IMG/VR virus record: IMGVR_UViG_3300047678_000070
Coordinates: 1-30,962 of that record
Source of the DNA: a virus
Length of the DNA stretch: 30,962 nucleotides
Reading direction: 5' to 3' (one strand)
In this document: positions 7,757 to 16,155 of the stretch, piece after piece
How positions within the stretch are numbered: the stretch's first letter is position 1
Layout: each line of letters opens with the position of its first letter
Notes under the pieces: generated by a model
What the model was told of the DNA's origin: nothing
Database searches by the model: none
The model's input: only the letters and a program-made list of their open reading frames with translations
Translations under genes and position numbers: made by a program

Positions 7757-9979
7757 ATGAAAACATATTTAGCAGGTCTACAAGCCAGCGTACAAACGTC
7801 TTACGCTAATAACGGAAAAACGACCATGACCGGTCGGGCGTTTCAAAAATCAATCAACTCACAGAACGTAATTGGACCCGCTCTGACCCAATTCATAGAC
7901 GTACAAACGATCGCAGGATTTGTACCTTCGATGAGCTATTTTAATCCAGCAACCAATCATTTGTTTTTTATAGGTCCCGTGTCAGCTACTCCGACGATTG
8001 CGCTGTTCAATTTTAATAACCTTACAGGAGTATATTCCTACGTCGGTAAAGTTACTATGTCTCTGGCGAATGCTGCAGCTACAACTGAAGTCTGGCGCGG
8101 TTTTAAAGTTTACGAATCTGGTGGTTTGATTTACCCTATCGTCTCGTCAACCGGTAGCGTTATAATCAACGGTGGTAATTTTGTAGGATGGGGATTATCT
8201 ACGACAGATTTTACCGTAGGTGGCACTACGATCTACGCAGCAAACGGGTCTAATCAAAAGGCAGTGTACTTTCTTCAAGACTCGGGAGCTCTTGGAGCAG
8301 CTCATGTTGCAACTACTTCTTGGGGATTAGCCCTACCGCAAGCGTCGTCTTCGGGATCGATCAATACCAAAGTTTATCAGTTAAACGGTACGTTGGCTCT
8401 TCCAGTAGTCTATTCCTGGGATTTATCACTTACCCCGACAGTTGCAGGAATCATCACTAACGGAGTATCTGCGCAAACCACCTTATACGCAGGTACATCC
8501 CCTTCTGCATTTTTTACAATGGGATCTTCGAACAACGGTTACGCCAACGGCGATCAAATTGTGTTGCAAGCTGGAACTGGTAATCCTCCTACAAATTTCA
8601 ACGCATGGGTTGCAGGTACTTCGCAGGTTGCTGCTTCAAACGTTTACTTCGTCCGAGATCTACAACTAGTCTCTGGAAATTATTACTTCAACTTAGCAAC
8701 AACATCTGGAGGCGCTGCGGTCACTCCGACAAGTGCTGGATCTAGCTTTACGATGATGAGAGCGTTCGGGATTTGCGGTTCATTATTTAATTTTAAAACA
8801 GCAACACTTCCAGCTTTTACGCTAGGAACTATCCTTCAGAATAACTCAATTGGCTATGCAAAACCAACATTAGCTCCCGCAAACACAAATTTAAACGGTC
8901 AAGACTGCATCTACATGCTCACGACTACTGGATTGTATTTGGGTAAAATCTCAGATTTAACTTCTGGATCAGGTACCTGGGCGTCTATGACTTTCTCTGG
9001 CGTAAATATCACTGGAACTGGTATAGACATAACGGCTCCGACTGTTATCAGCGGTACATATTCCGGTCAAAACACACCTTATGCAATCGATAAATTCATC
9101 TATGCCACAAATACTTCTACTTATGTCGTCAAGCCGTATCAAGCATCAAATATCACAACAATTTTTGGTGGCCAAACAGACACGTACTTAGAAACCCTTA
9201 ATCCAGTAACTGTTCAGGCGGGATTGACTTCCACCACGGATACTAGCTGTTACGGCGGCTGGCTATTTGTATGTGGAAATACCGTGGGACAGCGTGGCTG
9301 CGTGTTCATTGATTTATATTCTGATAGCATGTTTGGATCATCTAGTGTAATCTCTCCAGTGTTGACAGTTCCAGCTGGTAGCATTTTGAAATATATAGAT
9401 TCTCTGGAGCAGTTATTTGATTACACTGATTCTATGAATTTCTTCATCAGATCTGCTCCAACTACTGGGGACGCCATGTTTAGCAGCGCCTCAGGTGGTT
9501 GGGTATCAATAAAGACAGCCCAAGACCTAAGTTCAGTTGCTATAGGACCAGCATTTCAATTAATGGCTCAATTCCAAATTGCAACCTTAGACGCAAACAC
9601 GCCGTCGCAACTAAATGATTTCGTGTATACAGTCGTACTGACAAACGAAATGTCGGATTACTGGGAAGGTTCTGTTGATAACACTACGCAGAATGGAGCC
9701 ACTCCAGCTTATACTGCTTTTCGTATGACACAAACATATGGATCAGCCTTTGGATCCGTAGTCCCTACTCTTTATTTCAGAGCTTACGACGATAGCGGAA
9801 ACTTAGTTGCGTCAGCAGACACGACGTCAACTCCCTCGTTATTTCAGTACACAACTAATAACGGATCGTCTTGGAATAGCTTGGGGACCATCGCAAACAC
9901 AGCCTTAACTACCGAGATACGGTATGTGTGGGCGACTCCTCCAGGAGTTAGGGTTACATGCTCGATTAGGGAGTCATAA
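7757..9979 (+). CDS. Large tail fiber / adhesin-like structural protein
   Basis: A 740-residue protein that is almost entirely beta-type: Ser, Thr, Gly, Asn and aromatic-rich, with few charged residues and few helices. Repeating short strands such as TIALFNFNNLTG and TTGLYLGKISDLTSG suggest a propeller or elongated beta fold. No catalytic motif is visible. Length, composition and position make a distal fiber or receptor-recognition protein the best guess. The ribosome binding site is weak (ACGGGG). The stop shares one base with the next start. Confidence 0.6.
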   Translation: MKTYLAGLQASVQTSYANNGKTTMTGRAFQKSINSQNVIGPALTQFIDVQTIAGFVPSMSYFNPATNHLFFIGPVSATPTIALFNFNNLTGVYSYVGKVTMSLANAAATTEVWRGFKVYESGGLIYPIVSSTGSVIINGGNFVGWGLSTTDFTVGGTTIYAANGSNQKAVYFLQDSGALGAAHVATTSWGLALPQASSSGSINTKVYQLNGTLALPVVYSWDLSLTPTVAGIITNGVSAQTTLYAGTSPSAFFTMGSSNNGYANGDQIVLQAGTGNPPTNFNAWVAGTSQVAASNVYFVRDLQLVSGNYYFNLATTSGGAAVTPTSAGSSFTMMRAFGICGSLFNFKTATLPAFTLGTILQNNSIGYAKPTLAPANTNLNGQDCIYMLTTTGLYLGKISDLTSGSGTWASMTFSGVNITGTGIDITAPTVISGTYSGQNTPYAIDKFIYATNTSTYVVKPYQASNITTIFGGQTDTYLETLNPVTVQAGLTSTTDTSCYGGWLFVCGNTVGQRGCVFIDLYSDSMFGSSSVISPVLTVPAGSILKYIDSLEQLFDYTDSMNFFIRSAPTTGDAMFSSASGGWVSIKTAQDLSSVAIGPAFQLMAQFQIATLDANTPSQLNDFVYTVVLTNEMSDYWEGSVDNTTQNGATPAYTAFRMTQTYGSAFGSVVPTLYFRAYDDSGNLVASADTTSTPSLFQYTTNNGSSWNSLGTIANTALTTEIRYVWATPPGVRVTCSIRES

Positions 9980-11985
9980 TGGCCTACAGTCAATACTTTG
10001 GTAAAGCCTCGCAGCTATTACCAAATACATCCGTAAATAACACGACGCCTCCGACGTTTGGTGGGATTTCGTCTTTGACGCAAAACTCGGACGGTAGCTT
10101 AACTGCAAGTTGGTCTGCTGCAACCGGATCTGGGGCAACACCGTTTACATACGTTATTTACGTCCAGGCTGCGACTTCAACTAACCTATTCAGTACAACT
10201 CCAATTGGTTCATTCTTTGGAACCAGCCAGCGATTTTTCTTAAATAACGTCGGAAACGTGCTTCAAGTTGGTCAAACCTACTATGTTGGAGTACGCGCAA
10301 AAACTGCAGTGGGAATATTTGACACTAATTTAGCTACTCAGTCAGCAACCATCGCCAATATTAACTACGCGAATCTGGCTGCGGCAGTTTGGGATCAATT
10401 GAAGTCGGCTCATGTAGCAGCCGGAACGTTTGGAGCCGCTCTCCAAGCCAATGTTGACGTTAACACATCAACTCTTGCACCAGCCGCCACGGCCTTATCC
10501 ACCGCGCAGTGGACTAACGCTAGGGCCGCGCTGCAAGATAATTTGGATGTTGCTGTCTCTTCGAGAGCTTCCCAAACTAGTGTTACGGCAATCCCAACTA
10601 ATCCGTTGTTGACAAGCGACACTAGACTGAATAATTTGGATGTTGCTGTCTCTTCGAGAGCTTCCCAAACTAGTGTTACCGCTATTCCTACAAACCCGCT
10701 GCTGACTACTGATTCTCGTCTAAACAACTTAGACGCAACCATCTCATCAAGAGCTTCAGCAACATCAGTCGCAGCTATTCCTACAAACCCGCTGTTGACC
10801 ACGGATAGTCGCATAAACAACTTAGACGCAACGGTCTCATCAAGAGCATCGGCAACTTCTGTTGCGGCTATCCCAACCACTCCGCAATTGGCATCTGTGG
10901 CACTTACACAATACAATTCTCTGATCTCAGGATTGGGTAGCATTCAGAATAACTCAAATTTCTCTGGAGTTGTTCCGTCTACTATGGATGAGCAAACTGG
11001 TTCAAACACGAAAGCCTACACCTTCTATGCTTCAGTGTTTAATAGTACAGGCTCTCCAGTTGACCCAGATTCTTCAACTCTGAATTTTACGGTCAAAGAC
11101 AGTCAGGGGAATGTACTCCAGGCCCAAGCCGCTATGACAAAAGTGTCTACCGGGAAGTACACCGGAGTTTTCACCGTGACGTCGTCAATGGTCGAAACCG
11201 ATGTGGTAGTGTTCTTCGATTACTCTTTGTCATCAGTTTCTTTTGAGCAAGTAAGAACTTCCAAAATTACTTCACTGTCCACGGATAGCGCAAACATCTC
11301 AGCTATCAAAGCTAAGACTGACAATTTGCCAACAGATCCAGCCTCAAACACTGTTGTAAATACGCGATCTAGCCAAACAAGCGTCAATTTAATTCCTGTA
11401 AATCCTTTGTTAACTACAGATGCAAGACTTAACAATTTGGATGCTACAATCTCATCTAGGGCGTCTCAGACAACTTTAAACGCAATCCCAACGAATCCTT
11501 TGTTGACCTCTGATACTCGTCTAAATCATTTAGATGTAGATATTTCATCAAGAGCTTCAGCAACCTCAGTTGCTGCTATCCCAACTAATCCGTTGCTAAC
11601 TACAGATTCTAGGTTGAATAATTTAGACGTTGCGGTTTCAAGTAGGTCCTCGGCCGCGTCTGTTGCGGCTATCCCGACCAACCCGCTTTTGACTACTGAT
11701 ACTAGATTGAATAATTTAGATGCTGCGGTATCCTCAAGAGCTTCTCAAAGCAGCTTAGACGCTGATTTCGGTAACATGTCAACCTTAGTCACCAATCTAC
11801 AGGCAACTTCGGTCAATATTGCGTCTACCGAAAGCTCGTTGGCAACTGATGTGACTAATCTAGGAACCGAAGTTACAGCCCTAAGCGGCGCAACTTCTGC
11901 GATTACAACAGCAGCTGCAAATGTTGACGCAGCGGCTACTCAAGTAGAAAACGCAGCATCTCTTGTCGTAGCAACTGTTTTATAA
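9979..11985 (+). CDS. Tail fiber with FN3-like domain and 31-residue repeats
   Basis: A 668-residue protein. Residues about 20-125 look like a fibronectin type III domain (PPTFGGISSLTQNSDGSL then SWSAATGSG and YYVGVRAKTAVG). Residues 188-306 carry four copies of a 31-residue repeat with the core SSRASxTSVxAIPTNPLL. Residues about 335-435 form an Ig-like beta domain. Five more repeat copies follow at about 456-593. The C-terminus is a heptad-like helix suited to trimerisation. SSRAS repeats of this type occur in phage fibers. The repeats probably form a rod that lengthens or spaces the fiber. It begins in a TAATG overlap. Confidence 0.7.
   Translation: MAYSQYFGKASQLLPNTSVNNTTPPTFGGISSLTQNSDGSLTASWSAATGSGATPFTYVIYVQAATSTNLFSTTPIGSFFGTSQRFFLNNVGNVLQVGQTYYVGVRAKTAVGIFDTNLATQSATIANINYANLAAAVWDQLKSAHVAAGTFGAALQANVDVNTSTLAPAATALSTAQWTNARAALQDNLDVAVSSRASQTSVTAIPTNPLLTSDTRLNNLDVAVSSRASQTSVTAIPTNPLLTTDSRLNNLDATISSRASATSVAAIPTNPLLTTDSRINNLDATVSSRASATSVAAIPTTPQLASVALTQYNSLISGLGSIQNNSNFSGVVPSTMDEQTGSNTKAYTFYASVFNSTGSPVDPDSSTLNFTVKDSQGNVLQAQAAMTKVSTGKYTGVFTVTSSMVETDVVVFFDYSLSSVSFEQVRTSKITSLSTDSANISAIKAKTDNLPTDPASNTVVNTRSSQTSVNLIPVNPLLTTDARLNNLDATISSRASQTTLNAIPTNPLLTSDTRLNHLDVDISSRASATSVAAIPTNPLLTTDSRLNNLDVAVSSRSSAASVAAIPTNPLLTTDTRLNNLDAAVSSRASQSSLDADFGNMSTLVTNLQATSVNIASTESSLATDVTNLGTEVTALSGATSAITTAAANVDAAATQVENAASLVVATVL
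10543..10896 (+). repeat. Direct repeat array 1 (four 93-bp units)
   Basis: In-frame units start at 10543, 10636, 10729 and 10822, each 93 bases (31 codons); the last is degenerate. The first two share an identical stretch of about 49 bases beginning at 10538 and 10631, so that duplication is recent or kept uniform by recombination. The others match mainly at protein level. Confidence 0.85.
11344..11757 (+). repeat. Direct repeat array 2 (five 93-bp units)
   Basis: Units begin at 11344 (divergent), 11437, 11530, 11623 and 11716 (partial). They encode the same 31-residue motif as array 1 but differ at DNA level. The array is separated from the first by an Ig-like domain of about 110 residues. 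Confidence 0.8.
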
Positions 11986-11998
11986 CGGGAGGGTTTAA

Positions 11999-13486
11999 AT
12001 GCTAAACTCTTCTAGTTTGGATAAGTACCAAAGTTCCAGGGTGTTGGTTGAAAACAACTCTGGGTCTTCTATTTCGAGTCTTAAAATTGTCCAACTAAAT
12101 GGAATGGGTACAGTTTACCCACAAGTTGTTTTAGGAAGCCCCGCAGCTCCTGCGTTTGGTCTAACAGTTCAGTCTATTTCAAATTCAGGAGTGGGTGTAA
12201 TCTACACTCTGGGCTTGATTTATGACTTAAATACTAGTGCGTGGACCCCAGGAACAGAACTCTACTGCGATAGTTCCGGAAGCCTTGTGGTTAACCCGGT
12301 GAACGCAGGAGATGCACCCATAGCCGTATGCGTTAATCAGAATCCACTATTTGGAATTTTGTATTTGTTCATTCAAACGAATCAGTATAAAGGAAGTCTT
12401 GCCAATAACGTAGTAACCAATGCAAAGCTTTCGCAAATGGCGCCTGGGACCATTAAAGGAAACAACGGAACTTCTACTGCAAATCCAATAGATCTGACGG
12501 TATCACAACTTACTGCGATGCTGACTCCAGCTTACGCAGAATTACATTGTTTCACAGGTTACTCAGGATCGACTCAAACTGGAAGTTACAACCAACCATA
12601 CAACACTCTTCAAGGCGCGATAAACGCAGGAATCGGACTAGGTATCGCCAACGTTGTGATTCTAATGCATGATAGTCCCACTGAAAACGTCACCATAAAT
12701 AATTGGCCAAATGGTCTTACTATTCAAGGATACACAACCACCGCAAAAGACAGTCAGACGATCAAGATCAACGGAAATGTCACTTTGTCTGGATCTACCA
12801 CACGAGTGCGGATTAAGGACATTAAAATAGCCTATCCAGGTGGAACACAACCAGATCTGATAGACACATCTCAAGGAAGAAATTACTTTTCGAATGTGGA
12901 CTTTGGCGGCGGCGGAGGAATTCAATATACGGGTTCATGGGCCAGGTGGCATGAATTTATCGACTGCACAATAAACGGAGTAGTCAATATCGCAGGAACT
13001 CCGTCGGCTGGCAGCCAAGTTAGCATGTGGCGTACCCGAGGAGCTCCGACATTCACTTTGAATTCATCAAATGTAACTTTGGCCTTATACAACAACGAGA
13101 ACCTAGGAACTATTACGCAAACTGCAGGGTCTCTTCTCGTTGACGGCGGCTCTGGATTCGTAAGTAGTCCTGCGATCATTTCTACGGCCAATTCCCCAGA
13201 CACAATGAACCTTCTAAATGTCTCGCTCCAGATCTCAGGAACTACTTTTGCCCAGATAAATAAGACTGGAACTGCTCCGTACAACATTTCAAATGTATGG
13301 AGAAACGAGTCCATTGATGTCTTAACTGGAACGCGTCAAGGCTATGGCGCAACGTCTGCTGATCAAAAGTATGTCCCAGCAACTCCTGGAAATTGGTCGT
13401 CTCCAGCGCCTAGTGATGTAAAAGACGCCATTGATAGAATTGCAGCGCTTTTAGTAGTTTTAAATAGTGGAACTTCAATTCCGTAA
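11999..13486 (+). CDS. Tail fiber / tailspike-like beta-helix protein
   Basis: A 495-residue protein. Residues 15-127 are the duplicated fiber module shared with the gene at 6621. Residues 138-175 (NAKLSQMAPGTIKGNNGTST and following) match a common phage fiber linker. Residues about 190-430 start with PYNTLQGAINAGIG, typical of right-handed parallel beta-helix proteins, and continue with short regular strands (VVILMHD, VTINNW, LTIQGY, IKINGNVTLSG). The C-terminus, with NWSSPAPSDVKDAIDRIAALL, matches a short helical end seen in many phage fibers. No catalytic acid pair is obvious, so depolymerase activity is possible but unproven. The ribosome binding site is GGGAGG. Confidence 0.65.
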   Translation: MLNSSSLDKYQSSRVLVENNSGSSISSLKIVQLNGMGTVYPQVVLGSPAAPAFGLTVQSISNSGVGVIYTLGLIYDLNTSAWTPGTELYCDSSGSLVVNPVNAGDAPIAVCVNQNPLFGILYLFIQTNQYKGSLANNVVTNAKLSQMAPGTIKGNNGTSTANPIDLTVSQLTAMLTPAYAELHCFTGYSGSTQTGSYNQPYNTLQGAINAGIGLGIANVVILMHDSPTENVTINNWPNGLTIQGYTTTAKDSQTIKINGNVTLSGSTTRVRIKDIKIAYPGGTQPDLIDTSQGRNYFSNVDFGGGGGIQYTGSWARWHEFIDCTINGVVNIAGTPSAGSQVSMWRTRGAPTFTLNSSNVTLALYNNENLGTITQTAGSLLVDGGSGFVSSPAIISTANSPDTMNLLNVSLQISGTTFAQINKTGTAPYNISNVWRNESIDVLTGTRQGYGATSADQKYVPATPGNWSSPAPSDVKDAIDRIAALLVVLNSGTSIP

Positions 13487-13495
13487 AGAGGCTTT

Positions 13496-14008
13496 ATGAA
13501 AACATTGATTTTTGGTTTTAGTCGTCCAATCAAACCCACGCTGTTTGCCAAAGCAATCATGTGGTCTGACAAATCGAATTATGATCACTGCTATATAAAG
13601 TGGACTAATTCTGTAATTCAAAGAGACATCTATTATCAAGCCAGTAATCTGGCCGTAAACTTTGAAAGTAATATCTCATTCCTGGGCCACGCCATTCCTG
13701 TTGAGGAATATGAATTGGACGTGCTGGACGAGGTCCACGCGATAATAATGAGATTCTGCATAGACAACTCCAATAAACCGTATGGTGTTATCCAGATCGT
13801 TGGAGATGCTTATATTAAGGTCTGCAAAATCTTAGGTTTTAAAGTACACAATCCGTTCCCGTCTTATGGAAGTACGTATGTTTGCTCCAAGATCGCAGCA
13901 TCTATCCTCCAATTGGCTGGAATTCAGATTACCCAGCCTTTGGATGACGTTGATCCTTTGGATGTAAATAACATCATAAAAGCCGCTGGGCTAAAGAAAA
14001 TCTTGTAG
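13496..14008 (+). CDS. Permuted papain-like (NlpC/P60-related, YiiX-type) protein
   Basis: A 170-residue protein. SNYDHCYIKW (28-37) supplies a His and STYVCSKIAASIL (126-138) a Cys, in the His-before-Cys order of circularly permuted NlpC/P60 or YiiX-like enzymes. Likely catalytic residues are His31 and Cys130; Asp30 next to His31 is also typical. Such enzymes cleave amide or ester bonds in peptidoglycan peptides or other cell-envelope substrates. Lying between fiber and membrane-protein genes, it could act in cell-wall penetration or lysis. No signal peptide is seen. The start follows AAAGAGG. Confidence 0.55.
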   Translation: MKTLIFGFSRPIKPTLFAKAIMWSDKSNYDHCYIKWTNSVIQRDIYYQASNLAVNFESNISFLGHAIPVEEYELDVLDEVHAIIMRFCIDNSNKPYGVIQIVGDAYIKVCKILGFKVHNPFPSYGSTYVCSKIAASILQLAGIQITQPLDDVDPLDVNNIIKAAGLKKIL

Positions 14009-14055
14009 TTTACCGAAAGCTTCCAGTTGAATATACTTCTTCTGGAGGACTTTTC

Positions 14056-14436
14056 ATGAAACTAGAAATCTTTTCGAATCACAACTTTTTTATGTCCCTC
14101 AACAAGCTGATGAGCCAAAACGTATCCGTTCGGACGGGCTTTAAAATCAAGAAAATTCGCGAAGCGGTCGTTCAAGAGTTCAATCGCTATGAAGAAATGC
14201 GAAAAGACTTAGTGTTCAAGTTTTCAGAAAAAGATGAAGCCGGTAATACCAAGACCCACGCAGACTCAGATTCCGCCGTATTTACTAAAACTAACGAAGT
14301 TCTTTTCTCCAATAAAATCAAAGAGTTGCAGCAAATCGAATTCAGCTTACCAGACCACGTTAAGCTTTCTGAGTTAGAGAACGCTGAAATGACCGGCCAA
14401 GACATCATAAACTTACAAGACGTTATCCAAGAATAG
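14056..14436 (+). CDS. Small helical protein, DUF1617-like pattern
   Basis: A 126-residue protein, mostly helical and charged, with a late beta segment EFSLPDHVKLSELENAEMTG and a final helix. The order resembles DUF1617 phage proteins, whose function is unknown, but the match is from memory and weak. It has an excellent ribosome binding site (CTGGAGG). A promoter follows its stop. Confidence 0.5.
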   Translation: MKLEIFSNHNFFMSLNKLMSQNVSVRTGFKIKKIREAVVQEFNRYEEMRKDLVFKFSEKDEAGNTKTHADSDSAVFTKTNEVLFSNKIKELQQIEFSLPDHVKLSELENAEMTGQDIINLQDVIQE

Positions 14437-14467
14437 TCCCAATTCTGAAAGTTATAAGTCGTCTCAT

Positions 14468-14476
14468 TGGTATAAT
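14468..14476 (+). promoter_or_regulatory. Extended -10 promoter (TGG-TATAAT)
   Basis: TGG directly precedes a perfect TATAAT at 14471-14476, an extended -10 element. There is no TTGACA-like box at the usual distance. It lies 38 bases before the ATG at 14514, with CAGGA as the ribosome binding site. Flanking sequence is shared with the promoter at 14879 (AAAGTT, AAGTCG, TCTC and CTGATG in the same order). Confidence 0.65.
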
Positions 14477-14513
14477 TTTATTCTGATGACTTACATTTTG
14501 CCAGGATCGAAAC

Positions 14514-14858
14514 ATGGATAATGACGACAAGTTCCTCAATATACTTGAGAAACTCTCAGAAATTGGCGAAAGAACGGCTAGGATGGAAGTTACCACTCAA
14601 GTCATCAGCCGGGACCTGGAAGTAATTAAAGCTGAAGACCGTAAACAGAATGATCTCCTGGATACGCACATTCAGGGAACAGTCGCAAACACCCAACGTC
14701 TCAATTTAGAAATAAAAGCCCGTCAAGAATTTGAAAGTCGTTTAAAGAAAGTCGAAAAGATTCCCCAGTTCATGGCCTCTTTTTACAAGATTGTAGTTTA
14801 CATTGGAGCCATCATCGGAGTGATCTACGAAGTCGGCCGCATTCTGAAGCGCTGGTAA
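14514..14858 (+). CDS. XhlA-like coiled-coil protein with C-terminal membrane anchor
   Basis: A 114-residue protein. Residues 5-85 form charged amphipathic helices with heptad spacing. Residues about 91-108 (YKIVVYIGAIIGVIYEVG) form one membrane helix followed by a basic tail, RILKRW. This layout fits XhlA-type phage membrane proteins, which take part in host lysis together with a holin or amidase. The permuted papain-like gene nearby would suit a lysis role. The assignment is by architecture, not sequence identity. Confidence 0.5.
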   Translation: MDNDDKFLNILEKLSEIGERTARMEVTTQVISRDLEVIKAEDRKQNDLLDTHIQGTVANTQRLNLEIKARQEFESRLKKVEKIPQFMASFYKIVVYIGAIIGVIYEVGRILKRW

Positions 14859-14878
14859 AGTTAAGTCGATCTCCGATT

Positions 14879-14887
14879 TGGTACAAT
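14879..14887 (+). promoter_or_regulatory. Extended -10 promoter (TGG-TACAAT)
   Basis: TGG directly precedes TACAAT at 14882-14887. There is no clear -35 box. It is 34 bases before the ATG at 14921 and shares flanking blocks with the promoter at 14468. The UTR contains GGAG about ten bases before the start. Confidence 0.6.
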
Positions 14888-14920
14888 TTGATCTGATGTA
14901 TCGGATGGAGATTACCCAAG

Positions 14921-15310
14921 ATGCTTGCTGTACAAATTCTCAATGATTCCCCACAGTTGAATAGTTATTCCCAGGTTTTATCTGTAGCGTATATCCCTGG
15001 CGAAAACGTCACCATTAATTTCCAACTTTTGGATGTTGACGCTGCGATTCGTTTCATCCCGCCTACGACCGCAGTAGTAACTGTTGGCTTCAAGCAAAGT
15101 GACGGAACCACGCTAACCAAGACTACAACACAATTGTTTCCGTCAGACGACCGTTCTATCTTCCAAGTGATGCTCTCGTCCGTAGATTCCAATCTTGTGG
15201 TTGGCCAAAACATGCTCATCTCGGTGGACATGCTTGGAGACGGGACAAACATTCAACAAGCTATCGCCAACAACGTTTTAGCTAAGACGTTCTTTGAAGG
15301 AGATTGCTAA
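14921..15310 (+). CDS. Beta-sandwich virion protein
   Basis: A 129-residue beta-rich protein: ENVTINFQLLD, TAVVTVGFKQ, SIFQVMLSSVD and MLISVDMLGDG alternate as strands. This resembles small Ig-like or BppU N-terminal-like baseplate and tail proteins. No specific family is claimed. The stop shares one base with the next start. Confidence 0.55.
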   Translation: MLAVQILNDSPQLNSYSQVLSVAYIPGENVTINFQLLDVDAAIRFIPPTTAVVTVGFKQSDGTTLTKTTTQLFPSDDRSIFQVMLSSVDSNLVVGQNMLISVDMLGDGTNIQQAIANNVLAKTFFEGDC

Positions 15311-16149
15311 TGGCAATCGATGGAAATTCAAATGAAGGCTTAGTAGGTACAAACGCCTACGGCAAGAAGACCGAACCCTTGGTTACGGTCGAGAAACTTA
15401 AACAGACGTATCTGTTTGGTGTTCGTATTCGTGACGAAGACGGTAACCAGCCAGCAGATGAATTCTACCAGCAAGCAATCGACACCGCTATCTCGTTCAT
15501 GGAACACTTCTTGGACATTTCGATTACTCCGGTAATTGGCCACGTTCAATACAAAGATTACCATTTGAATGATTATGCCGAGTGGGGAACGATGTTTTGT
15601 GACAACTTCCCGGTCATCAAGATCAATTCGCTCCGCATGGTGTATTTCCGAGATGAAAACGGTCTTCCGGTAACTGTTCAGGAGATTCCTGTTTCATGGA
15701 TTCGTTTGGAACGTCACGATGGTATGATTCGTCTTATTCCGAACACTCGCTTTCCTAGCCAACTTCAAATCTCAGAAACTGGTTCGTTCTTCCCTGAGAT
15801 CTTGAGAGCGTCTGAGATTCCTCATCTTTGGGAAATCAACTATGATTTTGGTTTTGATACGGGTAAAATCCCGGTGTTGATGAACCAAGCGATTGGTCTT
15901 TTGGCCTCTATTATCTGTCTAGTTCCTGCAGGTCACTTGATCTTGGGAGCTGGTATCGGTGGAACCAGCATCAGCTTGGATGGTCTAAGTCAATCCATCC
16001 AGACCACCCAGTCTGCAGAAAACTCAGGGTTCTCTGCAACTATTAAGGATTACGGGGATCGTTTGTTTGGTAAAGTGACAAATGACCCGTTCTCAATGTT
16101 GGTGATTCTCAAGAATTACTACAAAGCCCAAAACATGAATATCATCTAG
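15310..16149 (+). CDS. Head-tail connector / neck-like structural protein (putative)
   Basis: A 279-residue protein. ATG 15310 is chosen because AAGGAG lies eight bases upstream; a TTG six bases earlier has no better support. Residues about 50-75 (FYQQAIDTAISFMEHFLDIS) resemble the N-terminal helix of phage connector and adaptor proteins of the gp6 type. A long beta region follows, then a Gly/Ser-rich segment (GAGIGGTSISLDGL) and a C-terminal helix ending in YYKAQNMNII. The position between beta-sandwich virion proteins and the Nudix-virion protein supports a structural role. The connector assignment is tentative. Confidence 0.45.
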   Translation: MAIDGNSNEGLVGTNAYGKKTEPLVTVEKLKQTYLFGVRIRDEDGNQPADEFYQQAIDTAISFMEHFLDISITPVIGHVQYKDYHLNDYAEWGTMFCDNFPVIKINSLRMVYFRDENGLPVTVQEIPVSWIRLERHDGMIRLIPNTRFPSQLQISETGSFFPEILRASEIPHLWEINYDFGFDTGKIPVLMNQAIGLLASIICLVPAGHLILGAGIGGTSISLDGLSQSIQTTQSAENSGFSATIKDYGDRLFGKVTNDPFSMLVILKNYYKAQNMNII

Positions 16150-16155
16150 GAAAAC

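Noticed and set aside
10410-10943. A 177-residue open frame on the minus strand inside the repeat fiber gene
   Set aside because: It lies antisense to the 31-residue repeats, its own repetition mirrors them, and it has no upstream ribosome binding site. The plus-strand frame is clearly coding.
14483-14513. CTGATGA followed later by GAAAC, as in a hammerhead ribozyme core
   Set aside because: The intervening bases cannot form the required stem II, and no cleavage-site stem is visible. The CTGATG is shared with the neighbouring promoter region instead.
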